Source of the DNA: Bacteroidia bacterium
GTDB taxonomy: Bacteria; Bacteroidota; Ignavibacteria; SZUA-365
Direction of reading: 5' to 3'
Assembly (NCBI GenBank): GCA_027493955.1
Contig: JAOSJT010000001.1
Coordinates: 3,087,131-3,151,130 of the forward strand
DNA: 64,000 bases
A program made the translations under genes and the position numbers. This document shows positions 34,423 to 43,297 of the stretch, in pieces (position 1 is the stretch's first letter; every line of letters begins with the position of its first letter). Under the pieces are notes generated by a model. The model had not been told where the DNA came from, ran no database searches, and worked only from the letters and a program-made list of their open reading frames with translations.

Positions 34423-35472
34423 TCAACCACGAATTGATGAGTCACAGAGTTTCTTGATTATGTTGGTGAGTTCAACAGTGCGTTTTTGCATAGAAAAGGA
34501 CGATGTTACCCACTCAGCTCCTGCCTTACGCTGCTCGTCATTCGCGGCATGCGCCTGAAGCAAAGCCACGGATAAGGCCGCATGATCGTGGAGGTCCACG
34601 ATTACACCGTGCTCTCCCACGACTTCCGGAAGTGAAGCCGCATTGCTTACCAGGGGTCTGCATCCCGCCGTCATGGCTTCGGCCACACTCAAACCGAAGC
34701 CCTCGTGCAAGGACAACTGCACATACACAGAGGCCTGCGCGTAATAGTCATGCAATTCCCGCTCGCCGACGAATCCGGCGAAATATACATTGTCCCCCGC
34801 TTCGGCCCTGAGTGTCTCTATACTGTCGTCCTGCCATTTCCCTACCAGCACGAAGTTCCAATCCGGCAGTTCCCCGGCCAGACGTACGAAAGGCAGTAAT
34901 CCCTTGCGATGAAGATTTTCGCGCCAGACTCCGCCGACGGTCAGTGCAAGTTTCTCTTTTGCTGCATGCGGTGTAAACGCAACAGCATGAACACCATGAT
35001 ACACCACATCTATACATGACGACTCCAGCCCGTCTATGGCTGCGGCTTCGCGGTAAGCGGCTTCCGAGTTTACTATCAGCCGGGTTGCATTCCGCAACAC
35101 GGTATTTGCGAGCCACTTTCTGATCCCTCCACGTTGCGAGCCATAATTGGCTTCGGGTACATTGGCAGTGTCATAGCCGCCGGTGACAAGCACCGAGGGC
35201 TTACGCAAGCAGTGCGCGAACAGTACCGGCAGCAATGTATGCCAGCTTGCGAACCAGCAGAACACCACGTCCGAGTTTCGCACATGCGTAAAGAGCCGTA
35301 GCGGACGGATAACGAATGGTGAAGGAACGTACAACTCCTCCACAGCGAATTCCGCCGAAAGGATCTCCAAATCGTCCCTGACGAAGCTTGTGCGCGCATT
35401 GTGGACAAAAAGGATCTTCTTGCGACTACCTGCCCTGGTACTGTCTCCTCCTCCCTTTTTCCACTTCTTCAT
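34423..35472 (-). CDS. GT4 glycosyltransferase
   Basis: 349 aa from the ATG at 35472, which overlaps the stop of the previous gene (ATGA). GT-B fold: an N-terminal domain with KKILFVHNARTSFVRDDL and SVLVTGGYDTANVPEANY, and a C-terminal domain with LTVGGVWRENLHRKGL, FAGFVGERELHDYYAQA and LHEGFGLSVAEAMTAG (the E-x7-E donor-binding motif), then VSNAASLPEVVGEHG. Cytoplasmic, retaining. Acceptor and sugar unknown. Confidence 0.85.
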   Translation of the reverse strand: MKKWKKGGGDSTRAGSRKKILFVHNARTSFVRDDLEILSAEFAVEELYVPSPFVIRPLRLFTHVRNSDVVFCWFASWHTLLPVLFAHCLRKPSVLVTGGYDTANVPEANYGSQRGGIRKWLANTVLRNATRLIVNSEAAYREAAAIDGLESSCIDVVYHGVHAVAFTPHAAKEKLALTVGGVWRENLHRKGLLPFVRLAGELPDWNFVLVGKWQDDSIETLRAEAGDNVYFAGFVGERELHDYYAQASVYVQLSLHEGFGLSVAEAMTAGCRPLVSNAASLPEVVGEHGVIVDLHDHAALSVALLQAHAANDEQRKAGAEWVTSSFSMQKRTVELTNIIKKLCDSSIRG

Positions 35473-36668
35473 CGCAGTACCGACAGCAACACCTGTTCGC
35501 ATTTCCCTGCATATTCCGGCAACGCGAAGTGACGAAGGGCCATATTACGTGCCGCCTCTCCCATTGCCTTGCGGTGCGCGGCATCGCTCAGCAGAGATTC
35601 CAGCGCTGTCGCGAGGGAAGCTACGTCGCCCACCGGCACGGTAAGCAGACCTGTGCCTGCATCCGCGATTTCCGTCACGCCGTCTATGGCAAAACCCACT
35701 GCGGGCAGACCGCTGGCCAGAGCGCAAAGCAAGGCCAGGGGACTGGTGTCCTTTTCCAGAGCAGGGTAGGCAAAAATGTCCATGGCGCGATACAGATCCG
35801 GCAGATCGCTTCTGTAACCGGTGAAATGAATGCGCTGCGCGTAGTCACTTCTCAGCGCTGTCGCCTGCAAGTCGCGCATATACTGTTCTCCATCGAACAG
35901 GGGCCCGCCCACAAACAGCAGCTGCGCATCCCGATGGCGCCCCGCCAAAAGCAAAAAGGCCTCCAGTAAGGCGGCCTGACCCTTCCATGGCGTGACACGG
36001 GCGACATGACCAATGCACAGCGCGTGTTCCGGTATACCCAGTTCACCGCGTGTCTGCGGCGAGTTACCCGGCTCAAACAACCCGGTATCCACACCATTCA
36101 GTATCATTTCCGTACGCCCACGTATTCGCTGGGAGTATTGCCCCGCGATAGCCCGGCCGTCCGCGATAAGCTTTGTAGCGAAGCAAGCAGCCAGCAAATC
36201 CATGATTCGTACGTTGATGCCGGCATGCCGCTCGGAAATCACATCCTGTACATGCCACACGCAGGGGATGCGGGCTATCCACGCAGCCAGACCGCCCAGT
36301 AAATGCGACTGCAGTCCTTTGCTATACAGCACTTCCGCGCGCAGCGTACGCAGTAAACGAACAAGCGCGGGAAGCGCCGTTACAAGCGCCAGGGCATTGC
36401 GCAACCAGGCCAGAGGCGCGGGTCTGCGTTGCAAGCCGTCGGTCCAGCGGCTGGTGGATGCGAGGGGTCTCATGGGGAGCAGTTGAAAGGCAAGACCCAG
36501 TTTTCCCAGCTCCTGTGTCAGCGGCCCCTCTAGCGGGAGCACAACAACAACATCCCAAACGGTGCGGTCCAGACAGCGCAACAAATTGAGCGTGCTGTGC
36601 TGAACACCGCCCATATCCGCGCTGCATTCCAGCACGCAGAGGCGGTGCGGGGTGGGGTTATGCGTCAT
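35469..36668 (-). CDS. GT4 glycosyltransferase
   Basis: 399 aa, ATG at 36668 with AGGGG about 13 bases upstream; the frame is open 11 codons further, but that part is a palindrome. N-terminal domain: LCVLECSADMGGVQHSTLN with the Gly-rich acceptor loop. C-terminal domain: ILNGVDTGLFEPGN, IGHVARVTPWKGQAALLEAF, LYRAMDIFAYPALEKDTSPL and ALASGLPAVGFAIDGVTEI. The first E of the E-x7-E motif is present (ALEKDTSPLALLCALASG) but the second is replaced by Cys-Ala, an unusual change. Probably adds a hexose in the cytoplasm. Confidence 0.85.
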   Translation of the reverse strand: MTHNPTPHRLCVLECSADMGGVQHSTLNLLRCLDRTVWDVVVVLPLEGPLTQELGKLGLAFQLLPMRPLASTSRWTDGLQRRPAPLAWLRNALALVTALPALVRLLRTLRAEVLYSKGLQSHLLGGLAAWIARIPCVWHVQDVISERHAGINVRIMDLLAACFATKLIADGRAIAGQYSQRIRGRTEMILNGVDTGLFEPGNSPQTRGELGIPEHALCIGHVARVTPWKGQAALLEAFLLLAGRHRDAQLLFVGGPLFDGEQYMRDLQATALRSDYAQRIHFTGYRSDLPDLYRAMDIFAYPALEKDTSPLALLCALASGLPAVGFAIDGVTEIADAGTGLLTVPVGDVASLATALESLLSDAAHRKAMGEAARNMALRHFALPEYAGKCEQVLLSVLR

Positions 36669-36686
36669 GGTATCGTTTTTTCCCCT

Positions 36687-36714
36687 GTAGAGACGTTGCA
36701 TGCAACGTCTCTAC
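36687..36714. repeat. 28-bp perfect palindrome centred on TGCATGCA
   Basis: gtagagacgttgca is followed directly by its exact reverse complement. It covers the stop codon of the GT2 gene (36711-36713) and ends just before the AGGGG ribosome-binding site of the GT4 gene. In the transcribed direction it is followed by AGGGGAAAAAACG, not a T tract, so it is not a standard terminator. Confidence 0.9.
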
Positions 36715-37472
36715 GGCGTGGGATGATCATCTGTGTGCTCGAGGAGCTTGGCGATGCGCACCATGTCGTAAAACGCGGCGTACATTGCCAGAACCACGCC
36801 GCGCCAGCCGTCGCGTATGCCGCCCCGCCAGAAGGCGCGATAGGCAAATACCAGCGGCGGATGCCACAGCAGGCGATGCGGCGCAATGGCTTTCCCGGTC
36901 TTCAGCCACTCATCGCGCTCGTAATTCGTGTAGCGATCGAGATTGGAGAGTTGTTTCGCTATGCCGGGCATACCATGATGGATGATATGACCGCGAAGGG
37001 TGCCGATTTCTCCATCCACTATCACCTGGGCATGCACTTCCCGCTCGGACCAGCGGCAGCGCTTTGTTCGCAGCAACCGCGTCTGATAGTCGGGATAGAG
37101 TCCACCGTGGCGTAACCAATGCGGGCCGTAATGGTTCTTCCTGGGTAAGCGAAAAGCTGAGATCTCGCTACCTGCATTGGCGATTACAGCGAGAATTTCA
37201 TTCTCCAGTCCCGACTCCATCGCTTCATCCGTGTCGATCTGAAAAACCCACTCCGTTCGTATGAGATCGAGCGCCCTATTCTTCTGACGTGATGAATTCT
37301 CATATTCATGTTGCAACACCTGAGCACCCAGGGACACGGCCGCCTCTCCACTACCGTCCTCACTGAAGCTGTCCACCACAAACACGGCATCGGCCCATGA
37401 GCAGGTGGGGATAAGTGCTTCCAGATAGGCCCTGTTGTTCCTGCATGGGATGAGAACGGTCAGGTCAGGCAT
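36711..37472 (-). CDS. GT2 glycosyltransferase, WaaE/KdtX-like
   Basis: 253 aa from the ATG at 37472, chosen for GAGG four bases upstream and a start (MPDLTVLIPCRNN) like that of other GT2 genes here; ATGs at 37481 and 37490 are alternatives. Motifs: LTVLIPCRNNRAYLEAL, VFVVDSFSEDGSGEAA, NSSRQKNRALDLIRTEWV (the QKN-A-L helix), QIDTDEAMESGLENEI (DxDE) and DYQTRLLRTKRCRW. This subfamily adds glucose or similar sugars to lipopolysaccharide cores. The end of the frame (REVHAQV, then TNYERDEWLKTG) also fits the subfamily. Confidence 0.83.
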   Translation of the reverse strand: MPDLTVLIPCRNNRAYLEALIPTCSWADAVFVVDSFSEDGSGEAAVSLGAQVLQHEYENSSRQKNRALDLIRTEWVFQIDTDEAMESGLENEILAVIANAGSEISAFRLPRKNHYGPHWLRHGGLYPDYQTRLLRTKRCRWSEREVHAQVIVDGEIGTLRGHIIHHGMPGIAKQLSNLDRYTNYERDEWLKTGKAIAPHRLLWHPPLVFAYRAFWRGGIRDGWRGVVLAMYAAFYDMVRIAKLLEHTDDHPTP

Positions 37473-38844
37473 TCGCCTCATATCGGTCATGATAGAGATG
37501 GTATTCAGACAGCAGCCAGGTGAACCATGCCGGGAGCGCATACTGTATGATCCACGTGACTCCACCGAAAGAGAAGAGCATAATATTCGTAATCATGAAG
37601 CCGACATAGGTCAGCCAGCGAAACTGCTCACTCCGTTCGCAGCGCTTCGCTTTGATAAGCAGCCTGATGGTTGTCGTGAGCAGCAGCGACAGAAACAGAA
37701 GTGCCGGGATTACCCCTAATTCCGCTCCTATTGAAAGTATATCACTATGCACCCACCCGGCATGCGCCCAGCCTCTCCCGAGCGGCTGCTCGACCATGGA
37801 ATTCACCGCATTACTCATGCGCTCGGCCCTGTCGGCACCACTCGAGTCTAGCCATCGTGTATCTTGACGGCCGAATTGATCGGTATCGTGAAGGAAATAG
37901 AATGATTCCATGCGCTTTACACCCTCTTCCGGAGCATAGGAAAGCAGAGCGATGAAAACCGGGATGGCAATCATCGCCTTCCAAGCGCCGAGCCGTACGT
38001 ATAAGGCCACACTGGAAATCAACAATATTGCGATCCATATATTTCGTGTGCCGCTGATATATATGGCATACAGTTGAATCGCAGCGGAGGCGAGGAGAAG
38101 AAGGCGATCTCTACTACTTCTCACTTCACCCCAGAGAAACCAGTGAGACTGGAAACAAAGCGTGAGCACAAGCACAGCCATTGTCGCGCCCCAGAAACTA
38201 AACAGACCCCTATTGAATCCATCGCTGTACGAAGAACCCGCCGCGAACATACCAAGATTGTATTCCAGAATACCCGGGATCGCTATTAGAAGACCGGCTA
38301 TCATGAGGGACCACATAATACCGGACGTAATTTGCTTCTGATGGAATATTCTCGGCAGAAGTATGGTCATAGGAATGAGAATGAGGAAATTCTTCATAAC
38401 CATAATTGCACTTTGCAATGAAATACCATTCAACATCGCAATTACCAATCCGTATAAACTGATACCCGCAATAAAAAGTCTTCTTGTGCTCATTTTCTTG
38501 AGGAAGCCCGGATGCAGCGCAGAGGAGGCAACCGGTATATCACCGCGTATCCAGAGCACGATGAGAAGCAGCGGAATGATATCAAGCATGTGCAGCATAT
38601 ACCCGCCCCCGATAGAGAACGCCCTGTATCCGGCCGCGAACCATAGAACCAGTCCGTAGGTGCTGTACTCCGCAACACTACGTTTGAAAAACAGCAGATA
38701 TGTCACTGTTACGAAGCCGGCAGTAATGAATACCGCATTCGTACCAAAGTAATGGTTGATGAACACCGCCAACAGTACAAGGGCAATAATGCCCCATGGC
38801 TTACGGTTCTGCGAAATTGATGCAGTCTGAACAATTGTTGTCAT
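37465..38844 (-). CDS. O-antigen ligase/polymerase-like membrane protein (Wzy/WaaL type)
   Basis: 459 aa, ATG at 38844. About eleven hydrophobic segments with one large loop at residues about 305-375 (GVKRMESFYFLHDTDQFGRQ, DRAERMSNAVNSMVEQPLGRGW, HSDILSIGAELGVIPALLF). A loop ending in N-x-x-x-x-E-x-G-x-x is the mark of the Wzy_C/O-antigen ligase family. It could polymerise repeat units or attach them to a lipid or protein. A second, unrelated member is at 55086. No Wzx flippase was found, so polymerisation by the Wzy route is uncertain. Confidence 0.75.
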   Translation of the reverse strand: MTTIVQTASISQNRKPWGIIALVLLAVFINHYFGTNAVFITAGFVTVTYLLFFKRSVAEYSTYGLVLWFAAGYRAFSIGGGYMLHMLDIIPLLLIVLWIRGDIPVASSALHPGFLKKMSTRRLFIAGISLYGLVIAMLNGISLQSAIMVMKNFLILIPMTILLPRIFHQKQITSGIMWSLMIAGLLIAIPGILEYNLGMFAAGSSYSDGFNRGLFSFWGATMAVLVLTLCFQSHWFLWGEVRSSRDRLLLLASAAIQLYAIYISGTRNIWIAILLISSVALYVRLGAWKAMIAIPVFIALLSYAPEEGVKRMESFYFLHDTDQFGRQDTRWLDSSGADRAERMSNAVNSMVEQPLGRGWAHAGWVHSDILSIGAELGVIPALLFLSLLLTTTIRLLIKAKRCERSEQFRWLTYVGFMITNIMLFSFGGVTWIIQYALPAWFTWLLSEYHLYHDRYEANA

Positions 38845-38845
38845 G

Positions 38846-39403
38846 TCAGGACTTTCCCAATTCTTTCGCAGGCACGCCCGCTACAATGGTTTCTGCCGCG
38901 ACGTCTCTCCGGACCAATGAAGCTGCACCAACGATAGCTCGCTTACCAATGGTGACGCCTTGCAGCACAGTGACGTTTACCCCCAGATAGGCCCCTGCAG
39001 CAATACAAACTGAGCCGGAAGTCGGAGGAATTTTCGTCGATGAAAGCGGACTTTCACCCGCGTCCGTATGCGTGACCAGCATGACGCGATGCGACAACGT
39101 GGCATTGTCCTCGATGCAGAGTGGCGCCTGGAGATCGAACATGCAGTCACGACCGATAAATACATGAGAACCTATGTCCAGATTTACGAGCATTGATCTG
39201 GAATGTAGTCCATAGTTATGGACAGTCAACGGAGCCTTTATCCGAACGCTGTTCCCGATGCTCGCGCCATGCCGCCTGAGCAGCTGCGGCATGTATCGCA
39301 TCGGCACAATCCTTAGCAAGACATTCAACCCTTCACCTCCGTAGCAGGAAACCAGAAGGTGATCGAGGAGAACAAGCGTCAAGTTGAGAGCTGCGTGAAA
39401 CAT
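38846..39403 (-). CDS. Hexapeptide-repeat acyl/acetyltransferase
   Basis: 185 aa, ATG at 39403 overlapping the previous stop by one base (TAATG). After an N-terminal helical segment comes a left-handed beta-helix made of I/V-G-x-x-V/A-type hexapeptides (IGNSVRIKAPLTVHN, IGSHVFIGRDCMFD, CIEDNATLSHRVMLVTHTD). The His-rich stretch LSHRVMLVTHTD carries the probable catalytic histidine, and ITIGKR-type VTIGKRAIVGAASLV plus IVAGVPAKELGKS close the coil. It likely O-acetylates a sugar of the polymer (WcaF/maltose-acetyltransferase type). Confidence 0.83.
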   Translation of the reverse strand: MFHAALNLTLVLLDHLLVSCYGGEGLNVLLRIVPMRYMPQLLRRHGASIGNSVRIKAPLTVHNYGLHSRSMLVNLDIGSHVFIGRDCMFDLQAPLCIEDNATLSHRVMLVTHTDAGESPLSSTKIPPTSGSVCIAAGAYLGVNVTVLQGVTIGKRAIVGAASLVRRDVAAETIVAGVPAKELGKS

Positions 39404-40599
39404 TAACACTCTGAAGAAGTCACTTGTCCGGAGGTAATATCCATAAATAATGATTTGTACCGCGAGACGAATAACTCAACTGAGTACTTCGCTGCACAAA
39501 AACGATTATGCTCCCCCATGACTCGCCAGGAAGCGCGCTGAGCGAACATTTCGCGAATGCCATCACGCAAACCATCCACAGAAGGGTTCGCACATATCAA
39601 CTCACAATCCCTTCCTAATTCTGCAAATCCCCCTACATCCGTAAGCAGTACAGGTTTCCCACATGACATCGCCTCAAGAGCAGCAACACCGAATGGCTCG
39701 ATGCGTGAAGGGAAAATTGCGAATTCGCAGATCTTCAATAGCGCGAATATTTCCTGGCGCCTCAATGGTCCTGTGAAAATCACAAGCTGAGCCACTCCGG
39801 ACTCTGCCGCAATGGTCTTCAGAAGTGTTTCTTCCGGTCCCGAACCCGCTATAACAAGCGGAGGAATGCCCCTATCTTGTTGGGCCACCGCGGCATACGC
39901 TTTTATGAGCATGTCGATGCCCTTCTTGCCCGTGAAACGACCGTAGGAAAGTATAAAAGGCGGCTGTATCACCGCTGTAAAAGTTGGCTTTGAGTTCCGG
40001 ACCTCCGGTTCGCGAACTCCATTTGCGATTACTGCGATATTTTTTAAAGCCGGGAAGTGAGTGAGCACTTCATCGTGCATATACCTGCTGCAGACAACGA
40101 CAGCTTCACTGTCGGCCAATAAACTGCGCAAGTGCTCAAACTGACAGACAATATCCTCGTTTTCATACCTTCTCGTACTGCTGTAGCGTTGAATGTCATC
40201 TCCGTGAAGAGAGGTGACAACGCAGTAGCGTCTGAATAGCTTTCTCAATCGCGCATAGAAGCGCAACTGATGGTCGGGAAAATGAATGTTGACGATATGT
40301 GGCGAGTAAAACAGAAGAATCAAAAAAAGTACAAGTGTACTGAAATAAGATATGAAGGTATATGCTACGAGACGGATAGAAGATGTTGATAGTATCTTGT
40401 TGTACATCGCGAGTAATGGCAGACGAAGAACGGTGATACCATCTACTTTGTTATATATGCACAGCTGTCGGGGATACAGATTCGTCACTACAAGAATGCT
40501 GTCATGCTTCTCTCTTAACCCCTGGGTCAGATCGCTGAGCACCGTTTGCAGCCCTCCAATAACAGGAGCGTAGGATGATGAGAAAATCAGAATTCTCAT
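39403..40599 (-). CDS. GT4 glycosyltransferase
   Basis: 398 aa, ATG at 40599 overlapping the preceding stop (ATGA). N-terminal acceptor domain: SSSYAPVIGGLQTVLSDL. Donor domain: ILSYGRFTGKKGIDMLIKAY, LVIAGSGPEETLLK, FTGPLRRQEIFALLK and SRIEPFGVAALEAMSCGKPV with the E-x7-E motif. The region at residues 75-100 is hydrophobic, suggesting membrane attachment. Member of a closely packed set of genes from 34.4 to 46.8 kb. Confidence 0.87.
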   Translation of the reverse strand: MRILIFSSSYAPVIGGLQTVLSDLTQGLREKHDSILVVTNLYPRQLCIYNKVDGITVLRLPLLAMYNKILSTSSIRLVAYTFISYFSTLVLFLILLFYSPHIVNIHFPDHQLRFYARLRKLFRRYCVVTSLHGDDIQRYSSTRRYENEDIVCQFEHLRSLLADSEAVVVCSRYMHDEVLTHFPALKNIAVIANGVREPEVRNSKPTFTAVIQPPFILSYGRFTGKKGIDMLIKAYAAVAQQDRGIPPLVIAGSGPEETLLKTIAAESGVAQLVIFTGPLRRQEIFALLKICEFAIFPSRIEPFGVAALEAMSCGKPVLLTDVGGFAELGRDCELICANPSVDGLRDGIREMFAQRASWRVMGEHNRFCAAKYSVELFVSRYKSLFMDITSGQVTSSEC

Positions 40600-41504
40600 G
40601 CAGTAGCCGTAGTCAGAGTGGAAATTTTCTGCCTCAGCATACCGAATCGCCAGAAAATCCCAATCACAAGCAACAAGGGAAACGCTACACAGGCTTGGCC
40701 TCTTGAACCCAATTTTCCGCTAAGTTGAGCTGCATCCAATACAACGCCAAGCACACATCTGCCGCACTTCAATAGCGCACGCCTTTCCCTCCATGACCGG
40801 GGATAAATGCTGTACATGGCAGGCCATTTCCTCCTCACAAGGTAGTAGGCACGGCCATACATATAATGCTGACGCAGTACTCCTCTGAGCGTTGGCCGAT
40901 GATAATGCCACACCTTCATTGACGGATCGAATACGACCTCGTAGCCGGCAAGCAGCACACGCCAGTTGTAATCCACATCCTCGCCACGGAAGAGCCGCAC
41001 ATCCTGCATGCCGATCTCGTCCAGCACGCTTTTCTTGTAGGAAATATTTACGCCCGGTAAGGTGCGGACAACGGTTCTGCTCGTCCAGGAGGGAAAGGTT
41101 ATGAGATCGGCAATGCGACCGACAAGGCCATGGACGTTACGCCCGTACACCGCACCGCCTATGGCACCGGCATCCGGCAATTCTTCATGCAAGGCCTTGA
41201 TGCGCGTGATCCAATCCGGAAACACCTCTGCATCGTCGTCGGTCATAGCGATGATGTCTCCGCTGCATGCGTTCAGGCCCAGGTTCCTGCTCGTGGCCAG
41301 ATTGATGTTGCTCGTTTTTAGATGCCTGATATGAACATCAGTGCCCTCTCTGAACTCATCCAGAACATGATCGGCTCTGTCATCCCCGCCATTGACCAGC
41401 ACCAATTCGTCCGGCCTTTCCTCCGCATCCACCAGTACGGATTGCAGGGCCTTTCGCAGCAGTTCATGGCGGTTGTATGTGCAGATCAGCACGCTGACTG
41501 TCAT
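40596..41504 (-). CDS. GT2 glycosyltransferase
   Basis: 302 aa, ATG at 41504 overlapping the preceding stop (ATGA). Motifs: VSVLICTYNRHELLRKAL, LVLVNGGDDRADHVLDEF, NLATSRNLGLNACSGDII, MTDDDAEVFPDWITR (DDD metal site) and FRGEDVDYNWRVLLAG with the catalytic ED. The C-terminal part has a basic amphipathic stretch and two hydrophobic segments. Sugar unknown. Confidence 0.87.
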   Translation of the reverse strand: MTVSVLICTYNRHELLRKALQSVLVDAEERPDELVLVNGGDDRADHVLDEFREGTDVHIRHLKTSNINLATSRNLGLNACSGDIIAMTDDDAEVFPDWITRIKALHEELPDAGAIGGAVYGRNVHGLVGRIADLITFPSWTSRTVVRTLPGVNISYKKSVLDEIGMQDVRLFRGEDVDYNWRVLLAGYEVVFDPSMKVWHYHRPTLRGVLRQHYMYGRAYYLVRRKWPAMYSIYPRSWRERRALLKCGRCVLGVVLDAAQLSGKLGSRGQACVAFPLLLVIGIFWRFGMLRQKISTLTTATA

Positions 41505-43297
41505 GGCCGTGCTTCATACATATACAAACGTGGTCCCCTGCTGCTGCCCTTTTCTGCCTTGAGGGTTCTGCGCAATTGGTACTGCGCCGTCAGTATGCGG
41601 CGTCGTTCGTCCGAGGGAGCTATGATATCCGGGAGATCCCGCAGGACGATGTAGCGATAGCGCCGGCTTTCCAATTCTTCAACAGACATATCCATAAGCA
41701 CGGAAGATGAGCTTGTTCGTACGCTCCCAAAGACCGGGACGAAGGCCAGATCCAGTGTTTTATCGTCCAGGGCAATGTCGGCGCCCTCGGCTCCCTGCTG
41801 CAACAACCACTCGAGGGCCAGTGAACGCGTGTCGGATACGCGAAGCTGCGAGATGTACCCGCTGCTTGCCAGTACCGGCACGAGCGGGAGAGCCATGGAA
41901 GCCAGGAAGATGGTGTACCGCAGCGTCCTGAAACGACTCTGATACAGCACGCAGAGCGGATACAGCGCAATGATGAGCAGCAGGGGCAGCAAGGGCAGCG
42001 CGTATCGCACCGCCTGATTGCCCCACGAGCTTATCACCATGCCATAGAGCAGCACAGTAGCGAGTAGCGACAGCAAATACCATTGTCTACGGAGCACCGC
42101 AAGAACCGCCCCCGCAGGTAGCAGAAGCAGAAACACATAGCCGGCGCTGGCACGCAACCAATCGAGGTAAAAAGACAATGAGGCGAAAGCGAGCTTTTCC
42201 GGTGCAAACATCTCATGGACTTCGCCGCCTACAGGATAATGTGCCGCGGAGCCGATATTCATGTGACGATATTCGTACAGTATGTCGCGCAGCGCATGAG
42301 GCCAGTCCAGCAGGTCGAAAGGTGACGACAGAATAAACACTAAAAACGGCAGGAGCAGCAGGAGCAAATAGCGGGGATGATGCAGCCGGTGCAGCGAATG
42401 CGACGATGGCAGCCGCCGGAAAGCCATACTCAGCATGAATAGCGCAACTGAAGCAACGAGTCCCGCGATACCCACACGCACGACAAATGCTTCGTACTCC
42501 GTTTCGACTATACCGTCGGTGGTATATGCCGCGGCATACTGCAAGAGCCCGGAACGAAGTATCAGCAGAAGGAGTCCGATAATGAGAGCCAGCATCGACA
42601 AAACCCCTGCTACGCGGACTGCATTTTTCCGACGTGTTGAAGCGTGCGGATCAACCATGCTCCGCAGACTGAACCACGACCCGGCCGCGAATAGAGGTAG
42701 AAAGAATATGGCGGAGTATTTCGTACTCATAGCCAGTCCCAGCGCCATCCCGGCGAAACTGAGTAAGCGCCATCGGGACTTCCTCGCTTGCTCCTTTCCC
42801 ATATCCTGTTGTTCGTAGCTCTGCGCACGAAGCAACAAGAGCAGCATGATTAACACCCAAAACAGCAGAGGTACATCCACCGTCGCATAACGGGACAATT
42901 CCAGATGCGTTGGATGCAGTGCCAGAAATACGGCACCCGCCAATGCCGGAAGTACAGAGTACAGCGAACGGAGAAGAAAAAACAACAACACTGCCGTGCC
43001 CGCACCCATCAAGGCGTTTAAAACGCGTGCATGCAGATAGCGATACGGCCCGTCAAGTGACTCTCCACTGATGGCGACAGGGAGATATGTTGCTGCAAGC
43101 AGGTATATTTGCAGCGACGGGTAACGGAAGAAATGCGGATTCAGGTCTGCCCCCAGCATGCGATAGGCATTTTCCACCTGAGAGGCCTCATCCGCCGGGA
43201 AGCGCTGGGGCAGTCCCCAATCAACATAGTATAGACGCGGAAGCAGAGCCAGAAGGAAGCAGATTCCTGCAAGAGCCAGAATGTGGCCCCGCTTCAT
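41501..43297 (-). CDS. GT39-like integral membrane glycosyltransferase
   Basis: 598 aa, ATG at 43297. N-terminal membrane segment, then LYYVDWGLPQRFPADEASQV with the acidic loop and YPSLQIYLLAATY, followed by FLALHPTHLELSRYATVDVP, a motif order of PMT/ArnT-like (GT39/PMT_2) proteins. About eleven more hydrophobic segments and a C-terminal periplasmic domain (LALEWLLQQGAEGADI, RYIVLRDLPDIIAPSDE). Overlaps its neighbours by four bases on both sides (ATGA), so it is co-translated with flanking GT4 and GT2 genes. Confidence 0.75.
   Translation of the reverse strand: MKRGHILALAGICFLLALLPRLYYVDWGLPQRFPADEASQVENAYRMLGADLNPHFFRYPSLQIYLLAATYLPVAISGESLDGPYRYLHARVLNALMGAGTAVLLFFLLRSLYSVLPALAGAVFLALHPTHLELSRYATVDVPLLFWVLIMLLLLLRAQSYEQQDMGKEQARKSRWRLLSFAGMALGLAMSTKYSAIFFLPLFAAGSWFSLRSMVDPHASTRRKNAVRVAGVLSMLALIIGLLLLILRSGLLQYAAAYTTDGIVETEYEAFVVRVGIAGLVASVALFMLSMAFRRLPSSHSLHRLHHPRYLLLLLLPFLVFILSSPFDLLDWPHALRDILYEYRHMNIGSAAHYPVGGEVHEMFAPEKLAFASLSFYLDWLRASAGYVFLLLLPAGAVLAVLRRQWYLLSLLATVLLYGMVISSWGNQAVRYALPLLPLLLIIALYPLCVLYQSRFRTLRYTIFLASMALPLVPVLASSGYISQLRVSDTRSLALEWLLQQGAEGADIALDDKTLDLAFVPVFGSVRTSSSSVLMDMSVEELESRRYRYIVLRDLPDIIAPSDERRRILTAQYQLRRTLKAEKGSSRGPRLYMYEARP

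Noticed and set aside
36687-36714. Rho-independent terminator
   Set aside because: The palindrome is followed by AGGGGAAAAAA, not T residues, in the direction of transcription.
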